A stretch of DNA of 64,000 nt from DATBJJ01 sp036556425 (lineage in GTDB: Bacteria > Acidobacteriota > Vicinamibacteria > Vicinamibacterales > 2-12-FULL-66-21). Each line of letters starts with the position of its first letter. Positions within the stretch are counted from its first letter, which is position 1. The position numbers were made by a program, and so were the translations under genes. Under the pieces are notes generated by a model. That model ran no database searches. It was given only the letters and a program-made list of their open reading frames with translations, and had not been told where the DNA came from. This document shows, piece by piece, positions 41,950 to 51,393 of this stretch. The DNA is taken from NCBI GenBank assembly GCA_036556425.1, contig DATBJJ010000125.1:25272-89271 (forward strand), in the 5' to 3' direction.

Positions 41950-44415
41950 ATGACTACTCTGGCCATTCGACAACTCGATCGGATCACCGCGGACGAAGCG
42001 GGTCTCGCCGGCGGGAAGGCGTACAACTGCGCGCGCTTGAAGCAGGCGGGATTCCCGGTTCCCGACGGTCTCGTCGTGCTGTCGACCGCCTCGGACGCCG
42101 ATCTCGCGGCGCTCGCGGCGCATCCCTGGCTCGGCGCGCTGCCGGCCGACGCCGCCTTCGCCGTTCGCTCGTCCGGCATCGGCGAAGATGGACTCGAGGA
42201 GTCGTTCGCGGGCATCCATCAGACGCTGCTGAACGTCCATCGGCGCGATCTCCGCGACGCGATCGCCGTGTGCCGCGCGTCGGGAGAATCCGAGCAGGCG
42301 TTGGAGTATCGGCGCGTGAAGGGATTGCGCTCGGACTCGATCGAGATGGGCGTGCTGATTCAACGCATGATCAATCCGATCGCCGCCGGCGTCGCGTTCA
42401 CGGTCAACCCGGTGACCGGGCGCGACGACGAGCACGTGATCAACTCGTCCTGGGGCTTGGGCGAAGCGCTCGTCAGCGGGCAAGTCGATCCCGATGAATT
42501 CGTGGTCGCCAAAGCGGACGGCGCGCTGCGGTGGACGCGGGCGGGCGAGAAGGGGAACGGCGCGAACGCGAGCACCCTCTCGCTGACGCCGGATCGCGTT
42601 CGCGATCTTGCCATTCTCTTGACCGCTGTCGAGCGCCACTATGCCGCGCCGCAGGATATTGAATGGTGCTACGACGGCGGACGCTTCTGGATCGTGCAGT
42701 CGCGTCCGGTCACGGCTGCTCGCGCGCGCTCCTGCGAAACGGAATGGACTCGGGCGAACGTCGCCGAGGTTCTGCCGGATCTGACGTCGCCACAAGTATT
42801 GAAAGCGTTCGAGGACCTGCTCGACAAGGCCGAGCGGCGATACCTCGGGAGGCTGCTGGCGCCCGAGGCGGAGCTCGGGCCAATGGTGAAGTCGTTCTGC
42901 GGACGGCTCCACTTCAACCTCTCGCAGATCAAGCGCGTCTGCGCGCTCGCCGGTGTCTCTCCTGCGGCGATGCTCCAGTCCATGGGCCACGGAGACGAAA
43001 TCGGACCGGATGACGAGCACGCGGCGACACCCGGATGGCGGGATCGCCTCGCGTGCGTGCCGGATCTCGTTCGCCTCGCGCTGCAGCACGTGCGCGCGGC
43101 GCACGTCCTTCGCGAGCACGACGATCGAACGAAGCGATTTCTCGATCGGATGACGGCGCCGGACCGCCGCGATCTGCCGGATACGGAAGTGTGGTCGGCG
43201 ATCGAGGAGTGGCTCGCGGAAGCGCCCGATTTCATGCAGGTCGTGCTCATGCTCGGGAATGTCTTGTTCCAGGAGACGCCCGTACGGAAGATCTGCGACA
43301 AGATTGGATTCCGGTTCGAGCGGCTCGTGTATCCGCAGCTCGCGATCGGCGAGCGATCCGTCAGCGCGCAGCAGGCCTTCGATCTCGTCGCGCTCGCGCA
43401 GATGGCGCGGCGCGACCCGCGGGTCGTTCAATATCTTCGCGGCGACACGTCGCACATCTCGCACATGCGCTTCGCGCTGCGCGGCACGGCGTTCCTCGCC
43501 GAGTTCGAGCGGTTCCTCGCGGTCTACGGTCATCGCGGACGGTACGAATACGATTGGTCGCTGCCGCGATACAACGAAGATCCCACGCCGCTGCTGCACG
43601 CGCTTCGCGCGCACGTCGAAGCCGCCTCGGCGACCGACGTCCGCGCCACAATCCGCCGCCAGGAGCAGGAAGCCGCCGAGGCGTGGGCGGCGTTCGAGGC
43701 ACGGCTCTCCGGATTGCAGAAGTGGACGATCGGGCGGAGCGTCCGCCGATCGATTCGAACGATCAAGCAGTACTACGTCTGGCGGGAGCGGGTGCGATCG
43801 GACATCGCGCGGGTGCTGAGCGCCCTGCGCGGATGGCACCTCGTGCTCGCCGAGCGCTTCGTCGAGCGAGGATGGTTGAGCGGCCGCGACGACTACTTTC
43901 TTCTCGAGTTCGATCAGATTGCCGATGTCGTAAAGGGACGGCGTTCGGCCAACACGCTCCGTCCGATCGTCGCCGATCGACGCGCCGAGCAGTCGCGGTA
44001 TCGCGGCCTGCGGATGCCGCTGCTGATGCGCGCGTCCATGCTGGCGGATTTGCTTCGCATGTCGGGCGTGAGCGGAGGATCGTCGGGCCAGTTGACGGGA
44101 CAACCGGTCAGCGGAGGCTGCGTCGAGGGAGAGGTCGTGGTCGTCCGCGATCCCGCGGACTTCGCGCGGATGAAGCGCGGCGCGATTCTCGTCGCGCCGG
44201 CCACCGATCCCTCGTGGACGCCGCTCTTCACGCTGGCGGCCGGCGTCATCGTCGAAGTCGGAGGCGTGCTGTCGCACGCGTCCACGATTGCGCGCGAGTA
44301 CGGGTTGCCCGCGCTCGCGAATGTCAAACACGCGACGCGATTGCTGCGAACTGGAGAACGCGTGACGCTCGACGCGAATCGCGGCGTCGTCGCCACACAC
44401 GGAGAGACATCATGA
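41950..44415 (+). CDS. PEP synthase-like phosphotransferase, resembling rifampicin phosphotransferase
   Basis: 821-aa three-part enzyme. Residues ~1-310 form the PPDK_N ATP-grasp domain (LAGGKAYNCARLKQAGFPVP, FAVRSSGIGEDGLEESFAGI, IQRMINPIAAGVAFTVNPVT, IEWCYDGGRFWIVQSRPV). A long helical middle region (~320-700) lacks the PEP/pyruvate TIM barrel of true PEP synthases. A C-terminal swivelling domain carries the phospho-His H776 in GGVLSHASTIARE. This ATP / acceptor / His order and the length (~860 in known enzymes) match rifampicin phosphotransferase, which transfers the beta-phosphate of ATP to the drug. The actual substrate is not shown. The stop overlaps the flavin monooxygenase ATG. Confidence 0.8.
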   Translation: MTTLAIRQLDRITADEAGLAGGKAYNCARLKQAGFPVPDGLVVLSTASDADLAALAAHPWLGALPADAAFAVRSSGIGEDGLEESFAGIHQTLLNVHRRDLRDAIAVCRASGESEQALEYRRVKGLRSDSIEMGVLIQRMINPIAAGVAFTVNPVTGRDDEHVINSSWGLGEALVSGQVDPDEFVVAKADGALRWTRAGEKGNGANASTLSLTPDRVRDLAILLTAVERHYAAPQDIEWCYDGGRFWIVQSRPVTAARARSCETEWTRANVAEVLPDLTSPQVLKAFEDLLDKAERRYLGRLLAPEAELGPMVKSFCGRLHFNLSQIKRVCALAGVSPAAMLQSMGHGDEIGPDDEHAATPGWRDRLACVPDLVRLALQHVRAAHVLREHDDRTKRFLDRMTAPDRRDLPDTEVWSAIEEWLAEAPDFMQVVLMLGNVLFQETPVRKICDKIGFRFERLVYPQLAIGERSVSAQQAFDLVALAQMARRDPRVVQYLRGDTSHISHMRFALRGTAFLAEFERFLAVYGHRGRYEYDWSLPRYNEDPTPLLHALRAHVEAASATDVRATIRRQEQEAAEAWAAFEARLSGLQKWTIGRSVRRSIRTIKQYYVWRERVRSDIARVLSALRGWHLVLAERFVERGWLSGRDDYFLLEFDQIADVVKGRRSANTLRPIVADRRAEQSRYRGLRMPLLMRASMLADLLRMSGVSGGSSGQLTGQPVSGGCVEGEVVVVRDPADFARMKRGAILVAPATDPSWTPLFTLAAGVIVEVGGVLSHASTIAREYGLPALANVKHATRLLRTGERVTLDANRGVVATHGETS

Positions 44416-45698
44416 CGACCGTTCACGTGAATGTTTGCATCGTCGGCGGGGGACCGGCAGGGCTGATGCTGGGGCTTCTGCTCGCCAAACGCGGCGCCGA
44501 GGTCCTCGTGCTCGAAGGGCACGAGAACTTCGACCGCGAATTCCGGGGAGAGGTGCTGCAGCCGAGCACGTCGCACCTGCTCGACGAGCTCGGCCTGCTC
44601 GAGTACGTGCTCGCCCAGCCGCATTCGATTCTCGAAGCCGGCCGGGTCAAGTGGAACGGACGGCCGATGGGCGAGTTCGCGTTCAAGAGAATCTCGCCCG
44701 AGTATCCGTACGCGATCTGGATGCCGCAGCCGATCTACCTCGCGGCGATGCTTCGCAAGGCCGAACAGCTGCCCTCATTCCGGTGCTGGATGGGCGCGAA
44801 GGTTTCGAAGCTGATTCAGGAGAATGGTGTCACGTTGGGCGTGACCGGACTACGGCATGGAAAGGAGCCGTTCGAGGTCAAGGCGGACGTCGTCGTCGGC
44901 GCGGATGGACGGTACTCAGCCATCGCCAAGATGGGCGGCTTCACGCCGGAGTACGAGCATCACGACTTCGACGTGATCTGGTTCACGATCGAGCAGCCGC
45001 CCGGCTGGTCGAGCACGCTCTACATCTCGCTGGGCAGCGAGGTGCGCGGCTTGATGCTGCCGAAGTATCCCCATCACATTCAGGCCGGCATTGCCCTTCC
45101 GACGGGCGAGTGGAAGCAGTGGCGATCGAAAGGCGTCGCGTTCGTTGCCGATCGCGTCCGCAAGCTCGATCCGATGTTCGAGGGCTTCGCGAGCGAGTTG
45201 AAGGACTTCACGCCGTTCTTCCCGCTCGAAGGTTTGATCCGGATGATCGACGACTGGGCGCGCGACGGGCTGCTGCTCATCGGCGACGCGGCGCACACGA
45301 TGAGCCCCGCGGGCGCGATCGGCGTGAACGTCGCGGTTGCGACCGCCGCCGTCGCCGCGCAAGTGATCTTTCCACACCTCGGGCGCGGACCGATTCCGCG
45401 CGCCGACCTCCAGAGCGTCCAGCGTCTGCGCGAAGCGGACGTCCGCACGCTGCACTCGATGCAGCTTCGCGCGCAGCAGGTGCTCGTCGCTCAGCAGCGG
45501 ACGAATCCCGTGTTGAGCCGCATCATGCCGCTGCTGCTCCCGATCATGCTGAAGTCGCCGCTCATGCCCCGCATCCAACGGCGCATTTTCTTCGGCGCGC
45601 CGCTTCCGCCGTTGGATCCCGCGTTCAGTTTCCGCGAGCCGTCGAAGGCCAGCGCACCGAGCTCGACGACATTGGGAGGACATCATGAGCTCGCGTAA
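44412..45698 (+). CDS. FAD-dependent aromatic monooxygenase (group A, PHBH fold)
   Basis: 428-aa flavoprotein hydroxylase. Three fingerprints are present: GGGPAG (12-17) in VCIVGGGPAGLMLG, the DG motif VVGADGRYSAIAK, and the GD motif LLIGDAAHTMSP. An FxGE-type motif REFRGEVLQPST early in the protein is typical of the UbiH/PHBH-like group. NAD(P)H and O2 would be used to hydroxylate an aromatic or polyketide compound. It overlaps the phosphotransferase gene by four bases. Both enzyme classes include antibiotic-modifying members, so joint action on one compound is plausible. Confidence 0.88.
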   Translation: MTTVHVNVCIVGGGPAGLMLGLLLAKRGAEVLVLEGHENFDREFRGEVLQPSTSHLLDELGLLEYVLAQPHSILEAGRVKWNGRPMGEFAFKRISPEYPYAIWMPQPIYLAAMLRKAEQLPSFRCWMGAKVSKLIQENGVTLGVTGLRHGKEPFEVKADVVVGADGRYSAIAKMGGFTPEYEHHDFDVIWFTIEQPPGWSSTLYISLGSEVRGLMLPKYPHHIQAGIALPTGEWKQWRSKGVAFVADRVRKLDPMFEGFASELKDFTPFFPLEGLIRMIDDWARDGLLLIGDAAHTMSPAGAIGVNVAVATAAVAAQVIFPHLGRGPIPRADLQSVQRLREADVRTLHSMQLRAQQVLVAQQRTNPVLSRIMPLLLPIMLKSPLMPRIQRRIFFGAPLPPLDPAFSFREPSKASAPSSTTLGGHHELA

Positions 45699-45899
45699 GG
45701 CGGGATTGCTGTTCTCAGCGCCGACTGACGTACGAGACGCCGGTCATAGCTCGAGGCACGCCGCAGCCAGTCCAATCGAACGGTGGACCTCATCCAGTGG
45801 ACTGGCGTATGCTCCGCCGGTTGAGCACTGGGAATCAGCGTTCGACCCGGAGAAACCGGCCGATCGTCCCAGTGCGGTCTCGAGACAAGGAGGAGTGTC

Positions 45900-48800
45900 A
45901 TGTGGACGGCGTTCCGACGCCTGTCACTTGGATGGGCACTCGCGCTGCTCGTCGCGGCGCCGCTGCTGGCTCAGTCCACGACGGGCACGATCCAAGGGAC
46001 CGTGAAAGACAATCAGGACGGCGTGGTGCCGGGCGCGACCGCCACCATCCGCAACGTGCAGACCAATGCGACCCGAACGGTCGTGACCGACGGAAGCGGC
46101 AGCTACCGCTTTCTCAACGTCCCGGTCGGCGACTACGAGCTGACCGTGGAGCTGCAAGGCTTCTCGAAGTACGTGCGGTCGGGCATCACGCTCTCGCTCA
46201 ATCAAGATGCCGTCGTGGAAGTGAAGATCCAGCCGGCAAGCATCACTGAAACCATCCAGGTCAACGCCGACGCGCCGCTGCTCAACACGACGAATCCGGA
46301 AGTGGGCGTGCGCTTCGATCGGCAGCGCGTCGCCGAGCTGCCCGTTGCGGGCACGACGTTCCGCGACGTGTTTGCTGTCGCGCTGTCGGCGCCTGGCGTG
46401 AGCCAGACAGGGAGCGGACAATCAGGATTCGCATCCGGCACGCCGTTCTCGTCGAACGGCATGCGCCTGCGTTCCAACAACTTCATGATCGACGGTCAGG
46501 ACAGCAACGATCCGAGCGTCACCGGCCGGCAGCAGCCGATCAACAACACCGACATCATTCAGGAAGTGCGGTTGATCACGAACCAGTTCGCGGCCGAGTT
46601 CGGCCGCGCGGCCGGCTCGGTCGTCAACGTCGTGACGAAGAACGGCACGAACACGTTCCACGGATCCGGCTTCGCGTTCATCAACGACGAGAGTCTCAAC
46701 TCGCGCAACAACCTCGACGAGCGCGTGATGTCGAGCGCGCCCTTCCGCGAGGAGCGGCAGTGGGGCGGAACCGCGGGTGGCCCCGTGATTCGAAACAAGA
46801 CCTTCTTCTTCGGCTCGTATCAGCGCTGGACGAACGAACAGCTCGGGTCGGGCTTCACGCTGAACGGCGCGCCGACGGAAGCGGGACGCCAGGTCCTGCA
46901 GTCCGCGGTCGGGAACCGTCCGCAGATCCAGGCGCTCCTGACTTTCCTGCCCGCTGGCACGCCGTCAGGCACGCCGATCCCGCCGGCGACGTTCACCGTC
47001 GGAGGCCAGAGCTTCACCGTGCCTCTCGGCTCGCTGACTGGATCGTCGAACATCGTCTTCAAGAACAACCAGATCGCCTCGCGCATCGATCATCAGCTCG
47101 GCACGAATCACACGCTGACGGGGCGGTATCTCATGGACGACTCGCCCGAGAACTCGGGGACCGGGCAGGTGACGCCTCCGGGGCTGACCGAGTTGAACGT
47201 CGCCAATCGCCATTCGCTGAACGTCTGGCTGAACAGCGTGCTCTCGCAGAACATGTCGAACGAGTTCCGCGTCGCGTGGGCGCATCTCGGCACGATCACG
47301 GGAGCGACGGATCCGAGCTCCGAGACGATCCCCTCGATCGAGATCGCTCAGCTCGGCCTCACGGCGTTCAATGCCGCGACCAACCGCACGGCGATCGGCC
47401 TGGCGGTGAACCTGCCGCAGTATCGCTACAACGATACGTATCAGTTCCAGAACAACCTGACGTACGTGCGCGGCCGGCATTTGATCAAGGCGGGCTTCGA
47501 CGTGCGCTACCAATACGTCAAGAGCTTCTTCTTCCCGACGATTCGCGGCCGCCTCGCGTATCCCACGCTGCAGGCCTACGTCGACGACGTCGCGGAAGTG
47601 GCGAACATCAACAAGCCGCTGCCGGGTGGTGAGGAAGTCAACTATTACCGCTGGTGGGATCAGTACTATTTCGCGCAGGACGAGTGGAAGGCGTCGTCGA
47701 GCCTGACGTTCAACTTCGGCCTGCGCTACGAGCTGCCGGGCAACAACATTCAAAGCCTGATCGATCTGCAGGAGCGCATTCTCGCCGCGAACGGCAACAG
47801 CGATGTGTTCCGCCTCCGGCCGATCCCCGGCACCGACAAGAACAACTTCCAGCCACGCATCGGGTTCAACTGGTCGCCGACGACGGAGGCGAGCGGCCTG
47901 ATCGGACGGATCACTGGCGGCAACCGGCTCGTCCTGCGCGGCGGCTACGCGCGCACGCACGACTATGCGTTCCTCAACATCGCGCTCAACATCGTCAGCT
48001 CCTTCCCGTACGTTGCGGCCATCAACCGCAGCAACGTCGCGAACGCGTTCACGCTGTTGCAGTCGACGCCGGCGGGTGTGCCGGCCGGGACCGATCCCAA
48101 CACGCTCACGCGCACCGTCGTGGGCGAGGACTTCCGATCGCCCTTGGCGGATCAGCTCAGCCTCGAGGTTCAGCGGCAGCTCGCGCAGAATCTCGTGTTC
48201 CGCGTCGGCTACGTCGGCACGTTCGGCAAGGATCTGTTCCAGACGCTCGACGGCAATCCACGGCAGCAATCGCTCCTGGCGGCGAGCGGTCCGAACAGCG
48301 CGCGCGTCGAGCCCACGCGAGGCGTGATCCGCCTGCGCGCCAACGAGGCGGAATCCTGGTATCACTCGCTGCAGACGGGCGTCGAGAAGCGATTCAGCCG
48401 GGGACTTGGCGCCGGCGTGCACTACACGTGGAGCAAGTACCTCGATACGGCGTCGGATCTGTTCAATCCGTCCGGCGGCGAAGTGGCCGTCGCGCAGAAT
48501 TCGTTCGACATCGACAGCGACAAGGGGCGGTCGTCCTACGATCGGCCGCACCGCTTGACCGGCAACTTCGTGTGGGAGCTGCCCTGGCTGCGGGCGCAGC
48601 ACGGCGTCGTCGGCAAGGTGCTCGGCGGCTGGCAGGTCAGCGCGTTCTTCACCGCGCAGAGCGGCGCGCCATTCACGGCGTTGAACGGCGCCGATCCGAT
48701 GGGCGCGCTCGCCGGCATCGACGGGCTGGTGGGGAATGCCATCCGGCCGAACATCAACACCGATCTGAAGCTGTCGTCGATGACGATCCCGCAGATTCTC

Positions 48801-49133
48801 GAGGCGGGCGGCGCGAGCTTGTTCAGCCGCGTGTGCGGCGGCGCGAACAACTTCGCGCAGGCGCAGGCGAACAATTGCCGGCAGCCGTTCGGGAACGTCG
48901 GCCGCAACACGCTGCGCGCCGACGGCATCGGCAACATCGACGTCGGGTTCACCAAGAACACGCGCTTCGCGAACGGACAGAACATCCAGCTTCGCGTCGA
49001 GATGTTCAACGCGACGAACACGCGGAACTTCGGCATTCCCGAGGGACGCGTCAACTCGTCGAACTTCCTCAACCAGTGGGGGACCGACGGCGGCAACCGC
49101 CGGATCTGGATGGCGCTGCGGTACACGTTCTGA
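45900..49133 (+). CDS. TonB-dependent receptor with carboxypeptidase-regulatory N-domain
   Basis: 1077-aa outer-membrane receptor. A signal peptide (1-~26, ending LLAQ) is followed by a CarboxypepD_reg/TIG-like domain (~27-110; TGTIQGTVKDNQDGVVPGAT, then GDYELTVELQGFSKYVRSGI). The plug domain contains MRLRSNNFMIDGQDSND and EFGRAAGSVVNVVTKNGTN. A 22-strand barrel follows and ends in the expected aromatic residue (RIWMALRYTF). This is the 'Oar-like' type abundant in Acidobacteriota, thought to import large substrates such as oligosaccharides or peptides. AAGGAGGAG lies a few bases before the ATG. No TonB or SusD partner is adjacent. Confidence 0.92.
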   Translation: MWTAFRRLSLGWALALLVAAPLLAQSTTGTIQGTVKDNQDGVVPGATATIRNVQTNATRTVVTDGSGSYRFLNVPVGDYELTVELQGFSKYVRSGITLSLNQDAVVEVKIQPASITETIQVNADAPLLNTTNPEVGVRFDRQRVAELPVAGTTFRDVFAVALSAPGVSQTGSGQSGFASGTPFSSNGMRLRSNNFMIDGQDSNDPSVTGRQQPINNTDIIQEVRLITNQFAAEFGRAAGSVVNVVTKNGTNTFHGSGFAFINDESLNSRNNLDERVMSSAPFREERQWGGTAGGPVIRNKTFFFGSYQRWTNEQLGSGFTLNGAPTEAGRQVLQSAVGNRPQIQALLTFLPAGTPSGTPIPPATFTVGGQSFTVPLGSLTGSSNIVFKNNQIASRIDHQLGTNHTLTGRYLMDDSPENSGTGQVTPPGLTELNVANRHSLNVWLNSVLSQNMSNEFRVAWAHLGTITGATDPSSETIPSIEIAQLGLTAFNAATNRTAIGLAVNLPQYRYNDTYQFQNNLTYVRGRHLIKAGFDVRYQYVKSFFFPTIRGRLAYPTLQAYVDDVAEVANINKPLPGGEEVNYYRWWDQYYFAQDEWKASSSLTFNFGLRYELPGNNIQSLIDLQERILAANGNSDVFRLRPIPGTDKNNFQPRIGFNWSPTTEASGLIGRITGGNRLVLRGGYARTHDYAFLNIALNIVSSFPYVAAINRSNVANAFTLLQSTPAGVPAGTDPNTLTRTVVGEDFRSPLADQLSLEVQRQLAQNLVFRVGYVGTFGKDLFQTLDGNPRQQSLLAASGPNSARVEPTRGVIRLRANEAESWYHSLQTGVEKRFSRGLGAGVHYTWSKYLDTASDLFNPSGGEVAVAQNSFDIDSDKGRSSYDRPHRLTGNFVWELPWLRAQHGVVGKVLGGWQVSAFFTAQSGAPFTALNGADPMGALAGIDGLVGNAIRPNINTDLKLSSMTIPQILEAGGASLFSRVCGGANNFAQAQANNCRQPFGNVGRNTLRADGIGNIDVGFTKNTRFANGQNIQLRVEMFNATNTRNFGIPEGRVNSSNFLNQWGTDGGNRRIWMALRYTF

Positions 49134-49139
49134 TGCGGT

Positions 49140-50387
49140 CTACGTTCGGAGCCGCGCGGCTTTCGTCGTGAGATAGTCGCGCTCGGGAATGCTCGTCGTG
49201 GCGTTCGCCGCGGCGATGTATCGCGCAATCGCGGCGTCGCGATCGCCGGCCATCTCGAGGAGGTGCGCGCGGACGGCGTCGAGCCGGTAGTGGTGCGCGA
49301 GGCGCGGATCGGCGTCGAGCGGCTTCAAGAGATCGAGGCCCGCCGACGGACCGTGCACCATCGCCGCGGCAATCGCGTGATTGAGCGCGACCATCGGATT
49401 GTCGGACATGCGTTTGAGCAATCCGTAGAGCGCGAGGATCTGCGGCCAGTCGGTGTCTTCCGCTCTGGCCGCTTCGTCGTGCACGGCGGCGATGGCGGCT
49501 TGGAGTTGATAGGCGCCGATCGATCCTTGCGAGAGCGCTCGGGTGATGAGCTCGACGCCTTCGGCAATCGCGTCGCGATCCCATAGCGTCCGATCCTGTT
49601 CGGCGAGCGGTATCAGCTCGCCGTCTGGTCCCGTGCGCGCCGCCCGCCGCGCGTCGGTCAGCCGCATCAAGGCCAGCAATCCCGCGACCTCTCCGGCGTC
49701 CGGCAGGAGATTGTGCACCGCGCGCGTCAAGCGGATCGCTTCGCTCGCGAGATCGCCGCGCTGCAGCGCGGGACCGCTGCTCGTCGCGTAGCCTTCGTTG
49801 AAGATCAGATAGAGGACGTGCAGGACGGCGTCGAGCCGCTCGGCGCGATCCGTTTCGGTCGGCATGCGGAACGGAACGCCCGACGTTTTGACGCGCTGCT
49901 TCGCGCGGCTGATGCGCTGCGCCATCGTCGCTTCGGGCACAAGGAACGCGCTCGCGATCTCCGCCGTCGTCAGGCCGCCGACGGCGCGAAGCGTGAGCGC
50001 GATCGCCGACGGCCGGCTGAGCGACGGGTGGCAGCACATGAAGAGCAGGATCAGCGTGTCGTCGGGATCGAGATCGGTCGGGATCTCGTCCGGCTGTACG
50101 CTCTCGCCGCTCTGCATCACCACGACGGTTTCGCGGCGGCGGCGGGCGAGCTCGGCGCGGACGTGATCCGTCATGCGGCGGGCCGCGACGTGAATCAGCC
50201 AGCCGCGCGGATTGTCGGGCACGCCCTCGTCGGGCCACTGCACCGCGGCGGCGAGCAGCGCTTCCTGCACTGCATCTTCCGCCGCGGCGAAGTCACGGAA
50301 TCGCCGGACGATTGCGCCGAGCACTTGCGGGGCGAGCTCGCGAAGCAGGTGCTCGCCGGCGCGGTCCGAAATGTTCGGCTCCGTCAC
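49140..50387 (-). CDS. ECF42-type sigma factor with C-terminal extension
   Basis: 415-aa sigma factor. Region 2 includes AAEDAVQEALLAAAVQWPDEG and PRGWLIHVAARRMTDHVRAE. Region 4 is ALTLRAVGGLTTAEIASAFLVPEATMAQRISRAKQ, here in part. The long C-terminal extension (DUF6596 and TPR-like helices) contains VLYLIFNEGYATSSG and ALNHAIAAAMVHGPSAGLDLL. This architecture defines ECF42 sigma factors, which occur with DGPF/YCII proteins and lack a classical anti-sigma. Its start overlaps the stop of the YCII gene by four bases. Confidence 0.92.
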   Translation of the reverse strand: MTEPNISDRAGEHLLRELAPQVLGAIVRRFRDFAAAEDAVQEALLAAAVQWPDEGVPDNPRGWLIHVAARRMTDHVRAELARRRRETVVVMQSGESVQPDEIPTDLDPDDTLILLFMCCHPSLSRPSAIALTLRAVGGLTTAEIASAFLVPEATMAQRISRAKQRVKTSGVPFRMPTETDRAERLDAVLHVLYLIFNEGYATSSGPALQRGDLASEAIRLTRAVHNLLPDAGEVAGLLALMRLTDARRAARTGPDGELIPLAEQDRTLWDRDAIAEGVELITRALSQGSIGAYQLQAAIAAVHDEAARAEDTDWPQILALYGLLKRMSDNPMVALNHAIAAAMVHGPSAGLDLLKPLDADPRLAHHYRLDAVRAHLLEMAGDRDAAIARYIAAANATTSIPERDYLTTKAARLRT

Positions 50388-50785
50388 AGATCCACGGGCG
50401 GCGCGCTCATGACTTCACGCACTTCGATGGGCATGTTCAGCGGTATGCCGCCCTTCCCGGGCGCGGCGGACGCGCGCGCGGCGATCTCGTACGCGCGCTC
50501 CGGGCTCTCGCAGTCGACGATCCAATACCCAGCGAGAAACTCCTTGGCTTCCGGGAACGGACCGTCGGTCACTTCCGGTGCGCCATGCTTGCCGGCGCGC
50601 ACGACCCGCGCCTGACTGGGCAGCGCCAACCCCTCCGCCGCCACCAGCTCGCCGTTGTCGCTCAGCTCTTTGCTGAATCGCTTCATGAACCCGATGTGCG
50701 CCTTGATATCGTCGAGCGGCCACGTCGAGATGTCCCAGTCGCCCGTGTTGCCGCGCTTCGCGTTCATCATCAGCATGTATTTCAT
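50384..50785 (-). CDS. YCII/DGPF-family protein
   Basis: 133-aa dimeric ferredoxin-like-fold protein. It starts MKYMLMMNAKRG and carries the signature TDGPFPEAKEFLAGYWIVD, which gives the DGPF family its name. GAGGAG precedes the ATG. In Streptomyces and other bacteria these proteins are encoded next to ECF42 sigma factors and are targets of them. Here the gene is upstream of, and translationally coupled to, such a sigma factor. The biochemical function is not known. Confidence 0.9.
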   Translation of the reverse strand: MKYMLMMNAKRGNTGDWDISTWPLDDIKAHIGFMKRFSKELSDNGELVAAEGLALPSQARVVRAGKHGAPEVTDGPFPEAKEFLAGYWIVDCESPERAYEIAARASAAPGKGGIPLNMPIEVREVMSAPPVDL

Positions 50786-50883
50786 GTCCGGCTCCTCATG
50801 CGTGCCGCGCCGTTCTTGGCGCTTTCATGGGTAAGTCGGAGCACGCGGCGCGTTCTCGACGTCCGGACTCCAGCTTCCGCAGT

Positions 50884-51393
50884 TTATTTTACGGAAGGGG
50901 CCGTTCCCTGCGCTTCCGCGACCGACGCGACGAGCTCGGCCAGCCGGTCGTAGTTCTGGCTCGCTCCCGGCTCGAGGCCGGACTTCAGGATTGCGTCGCG
51001 TACGTCCTTGGATGGATAGACCGACGTGCTCGTTAGCGTGGTGCGTCCGTCTTGCTCGACGAGCTCGGTCGTCACCAGAATCTCGCCGGCGTCCCAGTCG
51101 TCCCACGTCTCGCTGTTGACGATCCGTTCGCCCGTCACCACCTCACGGTAGACGCCGCGCGTGCCGACGTCCTTCTTGCCTGGCCCGCGCCACACGAAGT
51201 GGTACGCGCCGCCAGGTTTCAGATCGATCTCGCACAGGTCGAACGATCGGCCGGGCGCCTCGAGCCACTGCTCGAGCAGCGCCGGCTTGGTCAGCGCGTC
51301 GAAGACGAGTTGCCGCGGCGCGTCGAAGATGCGCGTCATCACGATCTCGCGATCGGTCGGCGTGGCAATGTGCAGCGTTCGAGGATCGGTCAT
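50884..51393 (-). CDS. SRPBCC/AHSA1-family protein
   Basis: 169-aa START-like (Bet v1 fold) protein of the AHSA1 group. Recognisable stretches are REIVMTRIFDAPRQLVFDAL, LLEQWLEAPGRSFDLCEID, GGAYHFVWRGPG and YREVVTGERIVNSETWDDWD. ATG 51393 is used because it overlaps the ArsR-type stop codon (ATGA), the normal arrangement for this pair. A longer frame to 51510 lies inside the regulator gene. These proteins probably bind a hydrophobic ligand; none is known here. Confidence 0.9.
   Translation of the reverse strand: MTDPRTLHIATPTDREIVMTRIFDAPRQLVFDALTKPALLEQWLEAPGRSFDLCEIDLKPGGAYHFVWRGPGKKDVGTRGVYREVVTGERIVNSETWDDWDAGEILVTTELVEQDGRTTLTSTSVYPSKDVRDAILKSGLEPGASQNYDRLAELVASVAEAQGTAPSVK

Noticed and set aside
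41950..44415. Assignment as a metabolic PEP synthase
   Set aside because: The PEP/pyruvate TIM-barrel domain is missing; the C-terminus is only the swivelling His domain.
45685..46005. 106-codon frame between the monooxygenase and TonB receptor genes
   Set aside because: It overlaps both genes in another frame and has low-complexity composition without domain features.
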